Assembly (NCBI RefSeq): GCF_015351475.1 | Contig: NZ_JADKPR010000033.1 | Location: forward strand, 1-45,733 | DNA from: Flavobacterium sp. HJJ | GTDB taxonomy: Bacteria; Bacteroidota; Bacteroidia; Flavobacteriales; Flavobacteriaceae | DNA: 45,733 nucleotides | Direction: 5' to 3' | Shown: positions 34,102 to 42,812 of the stretch, in pieces | Layout: each line of letters opens with the position of its first letter | Position numbering within the stretch: position 1 is the stretch's first letter | Translations under genes and position numbers: made by a program | The notes under the pieces: model-generated | Told to the model about the DNA's origin: nothing | The model's input: only the letters and a program-made list of their open reading frames with translations | Databases searched by the model: none

Positions 34102-34120
34102 CATTAAAATTTAAGATAGT

Positions 34121-34501
34121 CTGAAACAATTTTTCGTCATATTACTTTCATCCATACTGTTGCTTCCTTCTTTTGGAAACATCATTATTTATGCCAAATT
34201 CAAAATCAACCAAGACGAGATTGCTAAAACCATTTGTATTCAAAGAAAAGTAGCCAACAATACATGTAATGGAAATTGTGAACTTAAAAAAAGTTTAAAA
34301 CAATTTGACGACAACGAAAAAGAGATGCAAAACAATCTGAAAGAAAAAACAGAGCTGATTTACATTCAAAACACTTTAGAAACTGCCGTAACTTTTATAA
34401 CAAATTCCTCTTTTATTTCTCAAAAGAATTATTTTCATTTTGACGGAAAACCAATTGCAGTTGTTTTATCCAACTTTCGTCCTCCCTCCTTTTTTATATA
34501 A
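34121..34501 (+). CDS. Exported CNGNC-type small protein, metal-locus associated
   Basis: Taken from CTG 34121, which gives MKQFFVILLSSILLLPSFGN, a proper signal or anchor segment; no ATG exists in frame, and TTG 34160 would cut the hydrophobic stretch. The 126-residue product has FKINQDEIAKTICIQRK and CNGNCELKKSL (Cys39, 49, 53), a pattern that I recall as N-Q-x2-IA-x3-C...CNGKC-L in small exported proteins of Bacteroidota, often beside TonB-dependent receptors. The Cys triad could bind a metal. It lies 94 bases before the receptor gene. The rare CTG start and the metal role are inference. Confidence 0.6.
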   Translation: MKQFFVILLSSILLLPSFGNIIIYAKFKINQDEIAKTICIQRKVANNTCNGNCELKKSLKQFDDNEKEMQNNLKEKTELIYIQNTLETAVTFITNSSFISQKNYFHFDGKPIAVVLSNFRPPSFFI

Positions 34502-34595
34502 ATTCTAATTACACTTTTCAAATTATTTGAAAACTCTTTCATTGGCTTAAAGCCAATGAAACAATTGTCATTATCCTATATTTATATAAATTAAA

Positions 34596-36758
34596 ATGAA
34601 AAAAATATTATTTTCCCTTTTAGTAATGGGGCAAATTACTATTGCACAAAACAAAATCGAAAAAGATTCTACAAAAACTGAAACGCTTGAAAATGTTTTC
34701 GTTACCGCAAACCGTTCAGCAACTTTACGAAAAGAAACTCCTTCTGCAGTAAGCAAACTGACTGCCAAAACCATTAACGAAACCAAAGCCGTTGCAGCTT
34801 ATGAAATCATAAATAAAACACCAGGAGTACTGATGGTAAATCTCGGCAATGAACAGCACTCGATGTCCATTCGTCAGCCTATGACAACAAACGCCTACTA
34901 TTTGTATCTCGAAGATGGATTACCTATTCGCCCGATGGGAATTTTTAACCACAATGCTTTATTGGAAATCAACCAATTCAATCTTCAAAATATTGAAGTT
35001 GTCAAAGGACCGGTATCCTCTTTATATGGCCCTGAAGCTGTAGGCGGAACTATCAATTTAATTTCAGTTAAACCTTCAATAAATCCGGAGTTCAAATTTG
35101 GAATCCAGGCAGACCAATGGGGCTATAAAAGAATCCAGGCTGCTGGCGGAGCAACAATAGGCAAAGTTGCTTTTCATATTGCAGGAATTTCCAGTTTACA
35201 GGAAAACGGCTGGATGACCTACTCTGATTATAATAAAGATAATCTTAACGTTAGGGTTGATTATAATATCAGTGATAAGACACGATTAATCAGCAATACG
35301 ATGTGGGGAAAATACTATTCCGATATGAGCGGCAGTGTAAATGAAGAAGCTTTTTATAATAGAACCTATAAAAGCACCACCGATTTTACCTATAGAAAAT
35401 CGGATGCTTTGAGAACCCGATTAACCTTAGAACATGATTGGAATGACAATGCCAGCAGTTATATTACAATCTATCATAGAGACAATAAATTAGGACAAAA
35501 TCCATCATACGGAATCAAATGGAGTTCTACAGTAAAACCAACAACAGCAACTGGCGAAGTCAACTCCAATAATTTCAAAAGCTACGGAGCCATTGGACAG
35601 CACACACAAAAAATTAATTTTTTAAACACAAAAATTGTTGGTGGTGCCTTATACGATTATTCCCCTGTTGACTACTGGGCTTATTTACTGGAAATGAAAG
35701 CCTATCTAAATCCGGGAACGTCAGGAAAACAAACTGTGGATCATTATGAAATTACTGCAGAACGCCCTGATATAAAATTATCTGACTATACTGCAGACAT
35801 CTTCAACAAAGCATTTTATGCACAGATGAGTTTCAACCCTATCGAAAAATTGATTGTAACTGCTGGAACCCGCTACGATAATTTAAAAGTCGATTACAAC
35901 AATGCATTAGATAATTCTACCGGGACTAAAATATACGACAAATCCACTTTCAAGGCTGGAGCCAACTATAATCCAGTTCACTATACCGGAATTTATGCAA
36001 ACTATGCACAAGGATTTGCTCCTCCGGCAATCACTTCTATATTTAGAGCCAAACCGGGCACTGGAGGAACAACAGGAAAACCAGCGGAATTCTATTATAA
36101 TTTGGAACCAGCAACTTTCAATAATTATGAAATTGGAGGCTGGTTAGCATTATTGGAAGGCAAATTAAACTTTGATTATGCCGTTTATTACATGGAAGGT
36201 AAAAATGAATTACTGAATGTTCGCTTACCTGATAATTCAACAGACTATCGTTCAGCCGGAGAAACAAGACACAAAGGAGTGGAATTTGGAGGAAACTACA
36301 AACTGTTATCCAATCAATTGAATATTCGTTTTGGCGGAACAGTCGCCGAACATACTTTTATTGATTTTAAAATTTCAGACAGCCCGGCAGATGCTTTGCA
36401 AAACGTGAACGCAAAAGAAATGCCTCAAGCCCCAAGATGGTCTGGAAACTCTGAAATCAGTTATTATCCAAATTGGTTTCCAAAATTCAGAACCTCATTG
36501 GAATGGCAGTCGGTTGGAAATTATTACCAAGACCAAATCAATACCGTAAAATATGCAGGATATGATATTTTTAACTTCAGAGCCGGTTATGAATGGAAAG
36601 GAATCGAAATTTATGGAAACATAATAAATATAACCGATAAATTGTATGCGTATAATGTTTCAAGAGCAAATACGACAAGTTCACAGCCCACTTATACCGC
36701 AGCTGCTCCAAGAACATTTTTGATTGGATTACAATATAATTTTTCGTTCAGAAAATAA
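34596..36758 (+). CDS. TonB-dependent outer-membrane receptor
   Basis: A 720-residue energised uptake channel. A signal peptide ends TIAQ, followed by a TonB-box-like ETLENVFVTA, the plug domain (IINKTPGVLMVNLG, LEDGLPIRPMGIF, NIEVVKGPVSSLYGPEAVGGTI) and a 22-strand barrel ending TFLIGLQYNFSFRK. It has no SusC-type carboxypeptidase-like extension, so it is of the siderophore/metal class and not of the glycan class. It lies between the CNGNC protein and a PepSY membrane protein, which together suggest metal or metal-chelate uptake. The ligand is not determined. Confidence 0.93.
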   Translation: MKKILFSLLVMGQITIAQNKIEKDSTKTETLENVFVTANRSATLRKETPSAVSKLTAKTINETKAVAAYEIINKTPGVLMVNLGNEQHSMSIRQPMTTNAYYLYLEDGLPIRPMGIFNHNALLEINQFNLQNIEVVKGPVSSLYGPEAVGGTINLISVKPSINPEFKFGIQADQWGYKRIQAAGGATIGKVAFHIAGISSLQENGWMTYSDYNKDNLNVRVDYNISDKTRLISNTMWGKYYSDMSGSVNEEAFYNRTYKSTTDFTYRKSDALRTRLTLEHDWNDNASSYITIYHRDNKLGQNPSYGIKWSSTVKPTTATGEVNSNNFKSYGAIGQHTQKINFLNTKIVGGALYDYSPVDYWAYLLEMKAYLNPGTSGKQTVDHYEITAERPDIKLSDYTADIFNKAFYAQMSFNPIEKLIVTAGTRYDNLKVDYNNALDNSTGTKIYDKSTFKAGANYNPVHYTGIYANYAQGFAPPAITSIFRAKPGTGGTTGKPAEFYYNLEPATFNNYEIGGWLALLEGKLNFDYAVYYMEGKNELLNVRLPDNSTDYRSAGETRHKGVEFGGNYKLLSNQLNIRFGGTVAEHTFIDFKISDSPADALQNVNAKEMPQAPRWSGNSEISYYPNWFPKFRTSLEWQSVGNYYQDQINTVKYAGYDIFNFRAGYEWKGIEIYGNIINITDKLYAYNVSRANTTSSQPTYTAAAPRTFLIGLQYNFSFRK

Positions 36759-36829
36759 TAAAAATCAGCCACAGATTGAATAAAAACACATTAAATCATT
36801 TAAATCTGTGGTTAAAAAAATAAAATACA

Positions 36830-38437
36830 ATGAACAATACACCAAAAGAAGGAAAATCTTCAAAAAAGAAAGATTCTAAATTCGTAAAAAAAATTAAACA
36901 GAAAATATATTCCTGGCATCGTATTATTGGAATCATTACTATAATCCCGGTTATTTTCTGGACATTATCCGGATTAATGCATCCGTTTATGGCGCATTTT
37001 TTCAAACCTGAAATTGCCAATGAACGCCTTAATGTAAAACCAATTGATAAATCACAGCTGACATTTTCCATTCAAGAAGTTTTAGACAAAAACAATATAA
37101 CCGAATTTAAAAACTTTAGAATTGTATCTTTTGATAAATCAGTATTTTATCAGGTAAAAACAGTAAAAGGCGAACTTGAATATTTCAATGCAACAAACGC
37201 AAAAAAACTAGAAAACGGAGATCAAAAATACGCTCATTGGCTTTCACACTATTTTCTGGACGATCAAAAAAGTCCGATTAAAAAAACAGATGTAGTAACT
37301 GAGTTTACTTCGCAATACAAATACATCAACCGCTATTTGCCAGTTTACAAAACAACTTTTAACCGTCCTGACGGGATGGAAGTGTACGTAGAAACTGCTT
37401 CTGGAAAATTGGCAACGTATAACCCAAAATCAAGACAGGCCTTTATTTGGTTTTTCGATACTTTTCACAATTGGTCTTTTGTAGATGCTATTAGTAACAA
37501 TAGCGTTCGTATCGTTTTTATGATTTTATTTCTTTCGATTATCTTCTTTTCTGCTGTAAGCGGTATTGTAATATATGGCTTGTTTTGGAAACAATTCAGA
37601 AAAACTGATAATCTGAATCCTAAAAAAGGCCTGCGCAGGTACCATCGTCAAATCGGAATCTGGGTTTCACTATTTACTTTGACTTTTGCTTTTAGCGGAG
37701 CCTATCACGCAACAACCAAATGGAAGCCATATACACTTGACAAAATGGTCTATGAACCTATTTTTGAAACGAAGGATCTTTCAACATCAAGCAACGAAAT
37801 TCATTTAGACTGGAATCGATTAGAAAACTTAAGCATTATTGCCTTAAACGACAGCATATATTATAGAGCCCAATTGGCCGAATCTAAAAGTAAATATAAT
37901 AGCCCGAAAACAGATTCTAAATCCAAATGGGATAAAAAGGAAAATCCAAAAAACGAGATTCTTTACATCAACTCTGTAACTAACAAAGTGATACCAAACC
38001 TCGATTTAGAATACGCTAAATTTCTTGCATTGTATTTTAGCGACCCAAATACTAGTAAACCTGCCTGTTGTGAAATGGACAGCGATACTGAAAGTAAACC
38101 AAATCTTGAAAAAGCAGTTTTATTAGAAACCAAAACAATAACTGAATTTGAAAGCCGAGAATATGGCTTTGCTAATAAACGTTTACCTGTTATAAAATTA
38201 GCTTACGACACGCCTGAAAAAACTACATACTTTATTGAAACCGCTGCTTCAAGACTGGCTGCTGTCATCGAAAAATCAGATGTTACTGAAGGGTATTCAT
38301 TTGCCATATTTCACAAATTTTTGTTTATGGATTGGGCTGGCAAAAACGTTCGTGACTTAACCATGGTTATGGCAGCATTAATTATTTTGGTAATTAGCGT
38401 ATTGGGTTTACTGCTGTTTTTAAAGAAAAACCAATAA
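36830..38437 (+). CDS. PepSY-associated transmembrane protein
   Basis: A 535-residue inner-membrane protein with four main helices: SWHRIIGIITIIPVIFWTLSG, then VFMILFLSIIFFSAVSGIVI, IGIWVSLFTLTFAFSGAYHA and MAALIILVISVLGLLLFL, with two large outside domains between them (PepSY-type). Conserved His in the helices (WHRIIG, FHNWSF, YHRQIG, FHKF) could bind haem, as proposed for iron-reductase-like members of this family. A PACCEMD segment adds two Cys. It begins 71 bases after the receptor gene and probably shares its job: reducing or releasing the imported metal. Confidence 0.85.
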   Translation: MNNTPKEGKSSKKKDSKFVKKIKQKIYSWHRIIGIITIIPVIFWTLSGLMHPFMAHFFKPEIANERLNVKPIDKSQLTFSIQEVLDKNNITEFKNFRIVSFDKSVFYQVKTVKGELEYFNATNAKKLENGDQKYAHWLSHYFLDDQKSPIKKTDVVTEFTSQYKYINRYLPVYKTTFNRPDGMEVYVETASGKLATYNPKSRQAFIWFFDTFHNWSFVDAISNNSVRIVFMILFLSIIFFSAVSGIVIYGLFWKQFRKTDNLNPKKGLRRYHRQIGIWVSLFTLTFAFSGAYHATTKWKPYTLDKMVYEPIFETKDLSTSSNEIHLDWNRLENLSIIALNDSIYYRAQLAESKSKYNSPKTDSKSKWDKKENPKNEILYINSVTNKVIPNLDLEYAKFLALYFSDPNTSKPACCEMDSDTESKPNLEKAVLLETKTITEFESREYGFANKRLPVIKLAYDTPEKTTYFIETAASRLAAVIEKSDVTEGYSFAIFHKFLFMDWAGKNVRDLTMVMAALIILVISVLGLLLFLKKNQ

Positions 38438-38490
38438 CTGACCAGCGATTAATTAATTAGGATTTAACACTAGTTTTTGCGCTTTTAAAA

Positions 38491-38520
38491 TTGAATTTAG
38501 ATTCAAAAATGTTATCTTTA
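38491..38520 (+). promoter_or_regulatory. Promoter of the small basic protein gene
   Basis: TTG (38491-38493), 19 bases, then TATCTTTA (38513-38520), matching TAnnTTTG at seven of eight positions, 40 bases before ATG 38561. Confidence 0.65.
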
Positions 38521-38560
38521 CTATAATAATTTTATAAAAAACAATCAAAATATAGTAGTT

Positions 38561-38671
38561 ATGTCAAAAGGTCAAGACGCAAAGAAAACAGTCAAAAAAG
38601 AGCCTGTTAAAACTGCAAAAGAAAAAAAGGAAGCTAAAAGAGAAAAGAAAAACAACCCGAAAAGGGACTAA
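38561..38671 (+). CDS. 36-residue Lys-rich small protein
   Basis: From ATG 38561 to TAA 38669-38671. The product starts MSKGQDAKKTVKKEPVKTAK and is nearly all Lys, Glu, Ala and Thr, so it is disordered and strongly basic, as in small nucleic-acid-binding or ribosome-associated proteins. It has its own promoter and terminator, both well formed, which is strong support for a real gene. I recall similar MSKGQDAKK-type peptides in other Flavobacterium genomes but know no function. Confidence 0.75.
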   Translation: MSKGQDAKKTVKKEPVKTAKEKKEAKREKKNNPKRD

Positions 38672-38685
38672 AATTAGTATTTAGT

Positions 38686-38731
38686 AAAAAAAACAGTGCT
38701 TAGTTAGTTTTAACTGAGTACTGTTTTTTTT
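38686..38731. terminator. Bidirectional terminator between the small basic gene and pepD
   Basis: AAACAGTGCTTAGTT (38691-38705) pairs with AACTGAGTACTGTTT (38712-38726) with G-T pairs, flanked by A and T runs, so it serves both convergent transcripts. Confidence 0.88.
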
Positions 38732-38748
38732 AACTGAACACTGAATAC

Positions 38749-40212
38749 TTATTTAACTGGTATATTTGAAAGAATTTCCATAACAAATTTCCAATATTTT
38801 TGAGCCGAAGAAATACTTGCTCTTTCATCTGGTGAATGGGCGCCATGAATTGTTGGTCCAAAAGAAATCATATCCATATCAGGATAATTTATTCCTAAAA
38901 TACCGCATTCTAAACCAGCGTGACAAGCCGCAACATTTGGTTTTTCACCATTTTGTTTTTCATAAATAGAAACCAAGATGTCCAATATTTCAGACTTTGG
39001 ATTTGGCGACCAGCCTGGATAAGATCCTGAAAATTCTACTTCACATCCCATTAATTCAAAAGCAGACCGCAAAGCATTTGCTAAATCAAATTTGGACGAT
39101 TCCACAGAAGAACGTGTCAAACATTTCACAGAGAACTTCCCTCCGCCTACTTCTACTTTCGCAATATTATTTGAAGTTTCAACCAGATTATCAAAATCGG
39201 CACTCATTCTATACACTCCATTGTGTGCCGTATACATAGAACGGACAAAATAAAACTGGGCTATCGGAGGCATTACAGCTGCGGGAACTGAATCTAATTT
39301 TTCGAAAACCACTTCCAGATTTGGTTCCGTAGTTTGAAACTCCGCTTTAATTTCATTAACGATCTGCTGCATATCGAAAACAAAAGCTTCATCATAAACT
39401 GAAGCGATAATTACTTTTGCAGTGCTCTCACGCGGTATTGCGTTGCGAAGACTTCCCCCATTGATTTCGGCAATCTGAAGTCCAAAGTTATCAAAACCGT
39501 CAAATAACAAACGGTTCATAATTTTATTGGCATTGCCCAATCCTTTATGAATATCCATTCCTGAATGTCCTCCGTTCAATCCTTTTACTTTAATGGTATA
39601 ACCAACAGAACCTTCAGGAGTTTCCTCTTCATCATACTCAGCAGTGGCAGTGACATCAATTCCTCCAGCACATCCAATACCTATTTCGTCATCTTCTTCG
39701 GTATCCAGATTTAATAAAATATCACCTTTAAGAATGCCTCCCTGCAAATTTAAAGCACCGGTCATTCCAGTTTCTTCATCAATCGTAAACAAAGCTTCAA
39801 TAGCCGGATGCGGAATGTCCTTACTCTCCAATATAGCCATAATCGTGGCCACTCCAAGACCATTATCAGCACCAAGAGTCGTTCCGCGGGCACGAACCCA
39901 GTCACCATCTACATACATATCGATTCCCTGAGTATCAAAATCAAAAACTGTATCGGCATTTTTTTGATGTACCATATCCAAATGCCCCTGCAAAACCAAA
40001 GCTTTTCTGTTTTCCATTCCTGCAGTAGCAGGTTTGCGGATAATGACGTTACGGATTTCATCTTCAAAAGTTTCTAGTCCTAAATTAGCACCAAAGTCTT
40101 TCATAAACTCAATTACACGTTCTTCCTTTTTAGAAGGACGAGGTACTGCATTCAAATCGGCAAATTTGTTCCAAAGTGCTTTCGGTTCTAGATTTCTTAT
40201 CTCTTGACTCAT
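38749..40212 (-). CDS. pepD: Aminoacyl-histidine dipeptidase (M20)
   Basis: A 487-residue di-zinc peptidase that cleaves Xaa-His dipeptides. Zinc and catalytic segments are LQGHLDMVHQK, TTLGADNGLGVA, TIDEETGMTGA, NLDTEEDDEIGIGCAGG and FGPTIHGAHSPDERAS, with the lid domain carrying GGHSGMDIHKG between. The length and order match PepD. It is a single-gene unit with a perfect -7 box at 40248-40255. Confidence 0.95.
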   Translation of the reverse strand: MSQEIRNLEPKALWNKFADLNAVPRPSKKEERVIEFMKDFGANLGLETFEDEIRNVIIRKPATAGMENRKALVLQGHLDMVHQKNADTVFDFDTQGIDMYVDGDWVRARGTTLGADNGLGVATIMAILESKDIPHPAIEALFTIDEETGMTGALNLQGGILKGDILLNLDTEEDDEIGIGCAGGIDVTATAEYDEEETPEGSVGYTIKVKGLNGGHSGMDIHKGLGNANKIMNRLLFDGFDNFGLQIAEINGGSLRNAIPRESTAKVIIASVYDEAFVFDMQQIVNEIKAEFQTTEPNLEVVFEKLDSVPAAVMPPIAQFYFVRSMYTAHNGVYRMSADFDNLVETSNNIAKVEVGGGKFSVKCLTRSSVESSKFDLANALRSAFELMGCEVEFSGSYPGWSPNPKSEILDILVSIYEKQNGEKPNVAACHAGLECGILGINYPDMDMISFGPTIHGAHSPDERASISSAQKYWKFVMEILSNIPVK

Positions 40213-40247
40213 TTATTTTTTGTTTGAAGTTTAACATTTACAAGCTT

Positions 40248-40255
40248 CAAAGTTA
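40248..40255 (-). promoter_or_regulatory. -7 box TAACTTTG of pepD
   Basis: A perfect TAnnTTTG match on the minus strand 35 bases before the ATG at 40212. No TTG at the -33 distance. Confidence 0.6.
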
Positions 40256-40382
40256 CAAACTCCCAAAGCTAATTTTATAAAAGTTTTGATTTATTTTAAA
40301 TCTATTGACTATTTATTTTGAGAATCAGAAACATTAAATAATCATCCAAAATTTGTTTCTTTACAAATACAATTTATAAAAA

Positions 40383-41444
40383 ATGAAACGCAGTTATATT
40401 CTCCCCTTATTCTTATTAATTCAAATCCTGATTCTGAAAATCATACATTTTTTTCCAGAATTCATAGAACATTTATACAGCAACGGATTTTATGTTTACA
40501 TTTCTAAATTTTCGAGAATCATTTTAGGCAAAATTCCATTCTCGGTGGGCGACTGTATTTATTTTATTCTGATTTTATTTGCTTTGAAATGGTTTTGGAA
40601 AAAAAGAAAATCATGGAAGCAGGAATGGAAAAACAATCTATTAATGGTTTTGAGTGCACTTTCGGTGTTTTATTTTTTCTTTCACATTCTTTGGGCACTG
40701 AATTATTACCGTGAACCATTATTCGAAAAAATGAATATTGAAAGAGATTATACTGATGCCGATTTATTAGCATTTACCAAAAAGTTAATTGCAAAAACGA
40801 ATGCCGTTCAAAAACAAATCACAAAAAACAACAGTTTGAAAGTAGTTTTCCCCTATTCTCAAAATCAGGTTTTTGAAATGAACCAAAACGGATATACAAA
40901 ACTGGCTAAAGAATATGATTTTTTTACTTATTCCAATTTGAGCATCAAGAAATCCCTTTTCAGTCTGCCGCTGACTTATATGGGTTTTGGCGGTTATCTG
41001 AATCCTTTTACAAATGAAGCACAGGTAAATTATTTGGGACCAATGTACAGCTTCCCTATGACTGCCAATCATGAAATGGCACATCAGATGGGTTATGCAA
41101 GTGAGAGTGAATGTAATTTTATAGGCTTTATGTCTTCAATTAAAAATGACAATCTGTATATTCAGTATTCTGGTTACAGTATCGCTTTGCGGTATTGTTT
41201 AGGAAATTGGCAGGTACGAAACGAAAAGGTTCTGGATCAGTTACTTAAAACTGTTCATCCGGGAATTTTAAAAAATTATAAAGAAAGCCGCGAATTTTGG
41301 AAACAATATGAAACTCCAATTGAAACCGCTTTTCATGCTTTTTATGACAACTTTTTGAAAATTAATCAACAGAAAGACGGCATGGACAGCTACAGTAAAT
41401 TTGTCAATTTGATGGTGAATTATTACAAAGAAAGAGAATTATAA
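40383..41444 (+). CDS. DUF3810 domain-containing membrane metallopeptidase-like protein
   Basis: A 353-residue protein with three N-terminal membrane helices (residues about 7-25, 58-70, 85-105) and an outside domain. A zinc motif HEMAHQMGYASE lies near residue 230 (HExxH plus a downstream Glu), so a membrane-bound protease is likely; the preceding MGFGGYLNPFTNEAQVN is a family hallmark. The substrate is unknown. It is followed by a 183-base gap before the sigma factor gene. Confidence 0.88.
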   Translation: MKRSYILPLFLLIQILILKIIHFFPEFIEHLYSNGFYVYISKFSRIILGKIPFSVGDCIYFILILFALKWFWKKRKSWKQEWKNNLLMVLSALSVFYFFFHILWALNYYREPLFEKMNIERDYTDADLLAFTKKLIAKTNAVQKQITKNNSLKVVFPYSQNQVFEMNQNGYTKLAKEYDFFTYSNLSIKKSLFSLPLTYMGFGGYLNPFTNEAQVNYLGPMYSFPMTANHEMAHQMGYASESECNFIGFMSSIKNDNLYIQYSGYSIALRYCLGNWQVRNEKVLDQLLKTVHPGILKNYKESREFWKQYETPIETAFHAFYDNFLKINQQKDGMDSYSKFVNLMVNYYKEREL

Positions 41445-41592
41445 ACCACAATATCTAATTAACAACAAATTAAACTATCCCGATTGTTTCGCTAGTTTAC
41501 TTCGCTCGTAGAAACAGAAAGCGGAACTAATGCAGTTATAACTAATCGATTTATGCATCTAATTATTGAAATTAATTTAGAATAAAATATCG

Positions 41593-41620
41593 TGTAACAA
41601 AATGCACAGGAGTCGTACTA
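41593..41620 (+). promoter_or_regulatory. Candidate ECF-type autoregulated promoter
   Basis: TGTAAC (41593-41598), 15 bases, then CGTACTA (41614-41620), just upstream of the sigma factor ATG at 41628. TGTAAC plus CGT(C/A)-type boxes are what I recall for ECF sigma-dependent promoters in Flavobacteriia. The short distance to the ATG would make the message nearly leaderless. Confidence 0.5.
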
Positions 41621-41627
41621 ATGGGAT

Positions 41628-42131
41628 ATGAGTGAAAATCTAGAACCTTCTTTTGTCAAGCAGCTGCAGGCAAACCAGAATATAATCCACAAGATTTGTA
41701 GATTATATACTTCTGGTGAGGATGCACATAAGGATTTGTTTCAGGAAATCACAATCCAGTTATGGAAAGCTTTTCCAAAATTTAGGGGCGAAAGTAAATT
41801 TTCTACCTGGGCCTATCGAGTCGCCCTGAATACTGCCATTACATTGTATCGGAAAAACAAACGCAGTATTGCAACTGTTGAGTATGAAGGCAGACAGCAT
41901 TTCACACACGACATAGAATATAATTATGAAGAAGAAGAACAGCTGAAATTAATGTACAAAGCTGTATACCAACTAAATGATATCGAAAAAGCATTGGTAT
42001 ATATGTATCTGGAAGACAAAGATTATACCGAAATATCGGAAACTTTAGGAATTAGCGAAGTGAATGCAAGAGTAAAAATGAATAGGATAAAAGGGAAATT
42101 AAAAAAAATACTAAATCCATTAGGCGTATGA
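41628..42131 (+). CDS. ECF RNA polymerase sigma factor
   Basis: A 167-residue sigma-70 family protein with region 2 (EDAHKDLFQEITIQLWKAF, then FSTWAYRVALNTAITLYRK) and region 4 (LEDKDYTEISETLGISEVNARVKMNRIKGKLKKIL) and no region 3, as in ECF factors. It would redirect polymerase to a small set of genes. Its end overlaps the next gene by four bases (ATGA type), so it is coupled to a membrane protein that may control it. A possible autoregulated promoter lies directly upstream. Confidence 0.92.
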   Translation: MSENLEPSFVKQLQANQNIIHKICRLYTSGEDAHKDLFQEITIQLWKAFPKFRGESKFSTWAYRVALNTAITLYRKNKRSIATVEYEGRQHFTHDIEYNYEEEEQLKLMYKAVYQLNDIEKALVYMYLEDKDYTEISETLGISEVNARVKMNRIKGKLKKILNPLGV

Positions 42132-42781
42132 AAGAGTTGGATTTATTAAAAAAAGACTGGCAGAAGAACAGCGGTTCTTTTGAACAGCTATCGGAAAATG
42201 ATATCTACAAAATGATTCATAAAAAATCGTCTTCGGTAGTGAAGTGGATTTTTTTAGTCAGTATCATAGAACTAGGATTAGGATTGATATTAGGATTGGC
42301 TATATCATTTACTAAATACGATGAAAAAACTGTGGAATTAATTAAGCATTTAGGTATCTATGGCTACTATATTGCGACAAGTGTATTGTTATATATCGTT
42401 ATTTTCTACTTTATATTTAAATTCTACTCTATGTATCGTAAAATTGCTGTCGATGACAATACCAAAAAACTGATTTCGACCATATTAAAAACCCGAAAAG
42501 TGGTGAAGCAGTATATTGCATTTAACTTATCGTTTTTTGCTTTCTTCTTTATTGTTTTTGGCGGTTATCTGTTTTATGAAGGTTATTTGGAAGGAGTTTC
42601 AAAAAGCGGTGTGAGCCATCCGGAAATGCCATTAAATATTGCTATAATATCATTTGTAGTGCTAATAATTGCTACAGCGGTTTTTACCTTTGCTTTCTGG
42701 CTGATTTACAAATTAATCTATGGCATTTTATTAAAACGCCTGCAGAATAATTATATAGAATTGAAGAAAATTGATTTATAA
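42128..42781 (+). CDS. Membrane protein coupled to the ECF sigma factor, possible anti-sigma
   Basis: A 217-residue protein with a 40-residue soluble N-terminus (MKELDLLKKDWQKNSGSFEQ...IYKMIHKKSSS) followed by four membrane helices (about 38-62, 78-98, 130-152, 170-195). The place right behind an ECF gene with a four-base overlap is that of anti-sigma factors, and the short helical N-terminus could hold the sigma factor, but it has no zinc-finger HxxxCxxC motif. I recall homologues being mislabelled as beta-carotene monooxygenase; nothing here supports that enzyme. The role is inference. Confidence 0.65.
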   Translation: MKELDLLKKDWQKNSGSFEQLSENDIYKMIHKKSSSVVKWIFLVSIIELGLGLILGLAISFTKYDEKTVELIKHLGIYGYYIATSVLLYIVIFYFIFKFYSMYRKIAVDDNTKKLISTILKTRKVVKQYIAFNLSFFAFFFIVFGGYLFYEGYLEGVSKSGVSHPEMPLNIAIISFVVLIIATAVFTFAFWLIYKLIYGILLKRLQNNYIELKKIDL

Positions 42782-42808
42782 AAAAAAGAGACAAACGTCT
42801 CTTTTTTT
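42781..42808. terminator. Bidirectional terminator after the ECF pair
   Basis: AAAAAAAGAGAC (42781-42792) pairs perfectly with GTCTCTTTTTTT (42797-42808) around AAAC. It also ends the convergent acyltransferase gene. Confidence 0.9.
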
Positions 42809-42812
42809 TATT

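Noticed and set aside
42128..42781. Beta-carotene monooxygenase label recalled for homologues of the sigma-coupled membrane protein
   Set aside because: There are no iron-binding histidines or matching fold; the protein is mainly four membrane helices.
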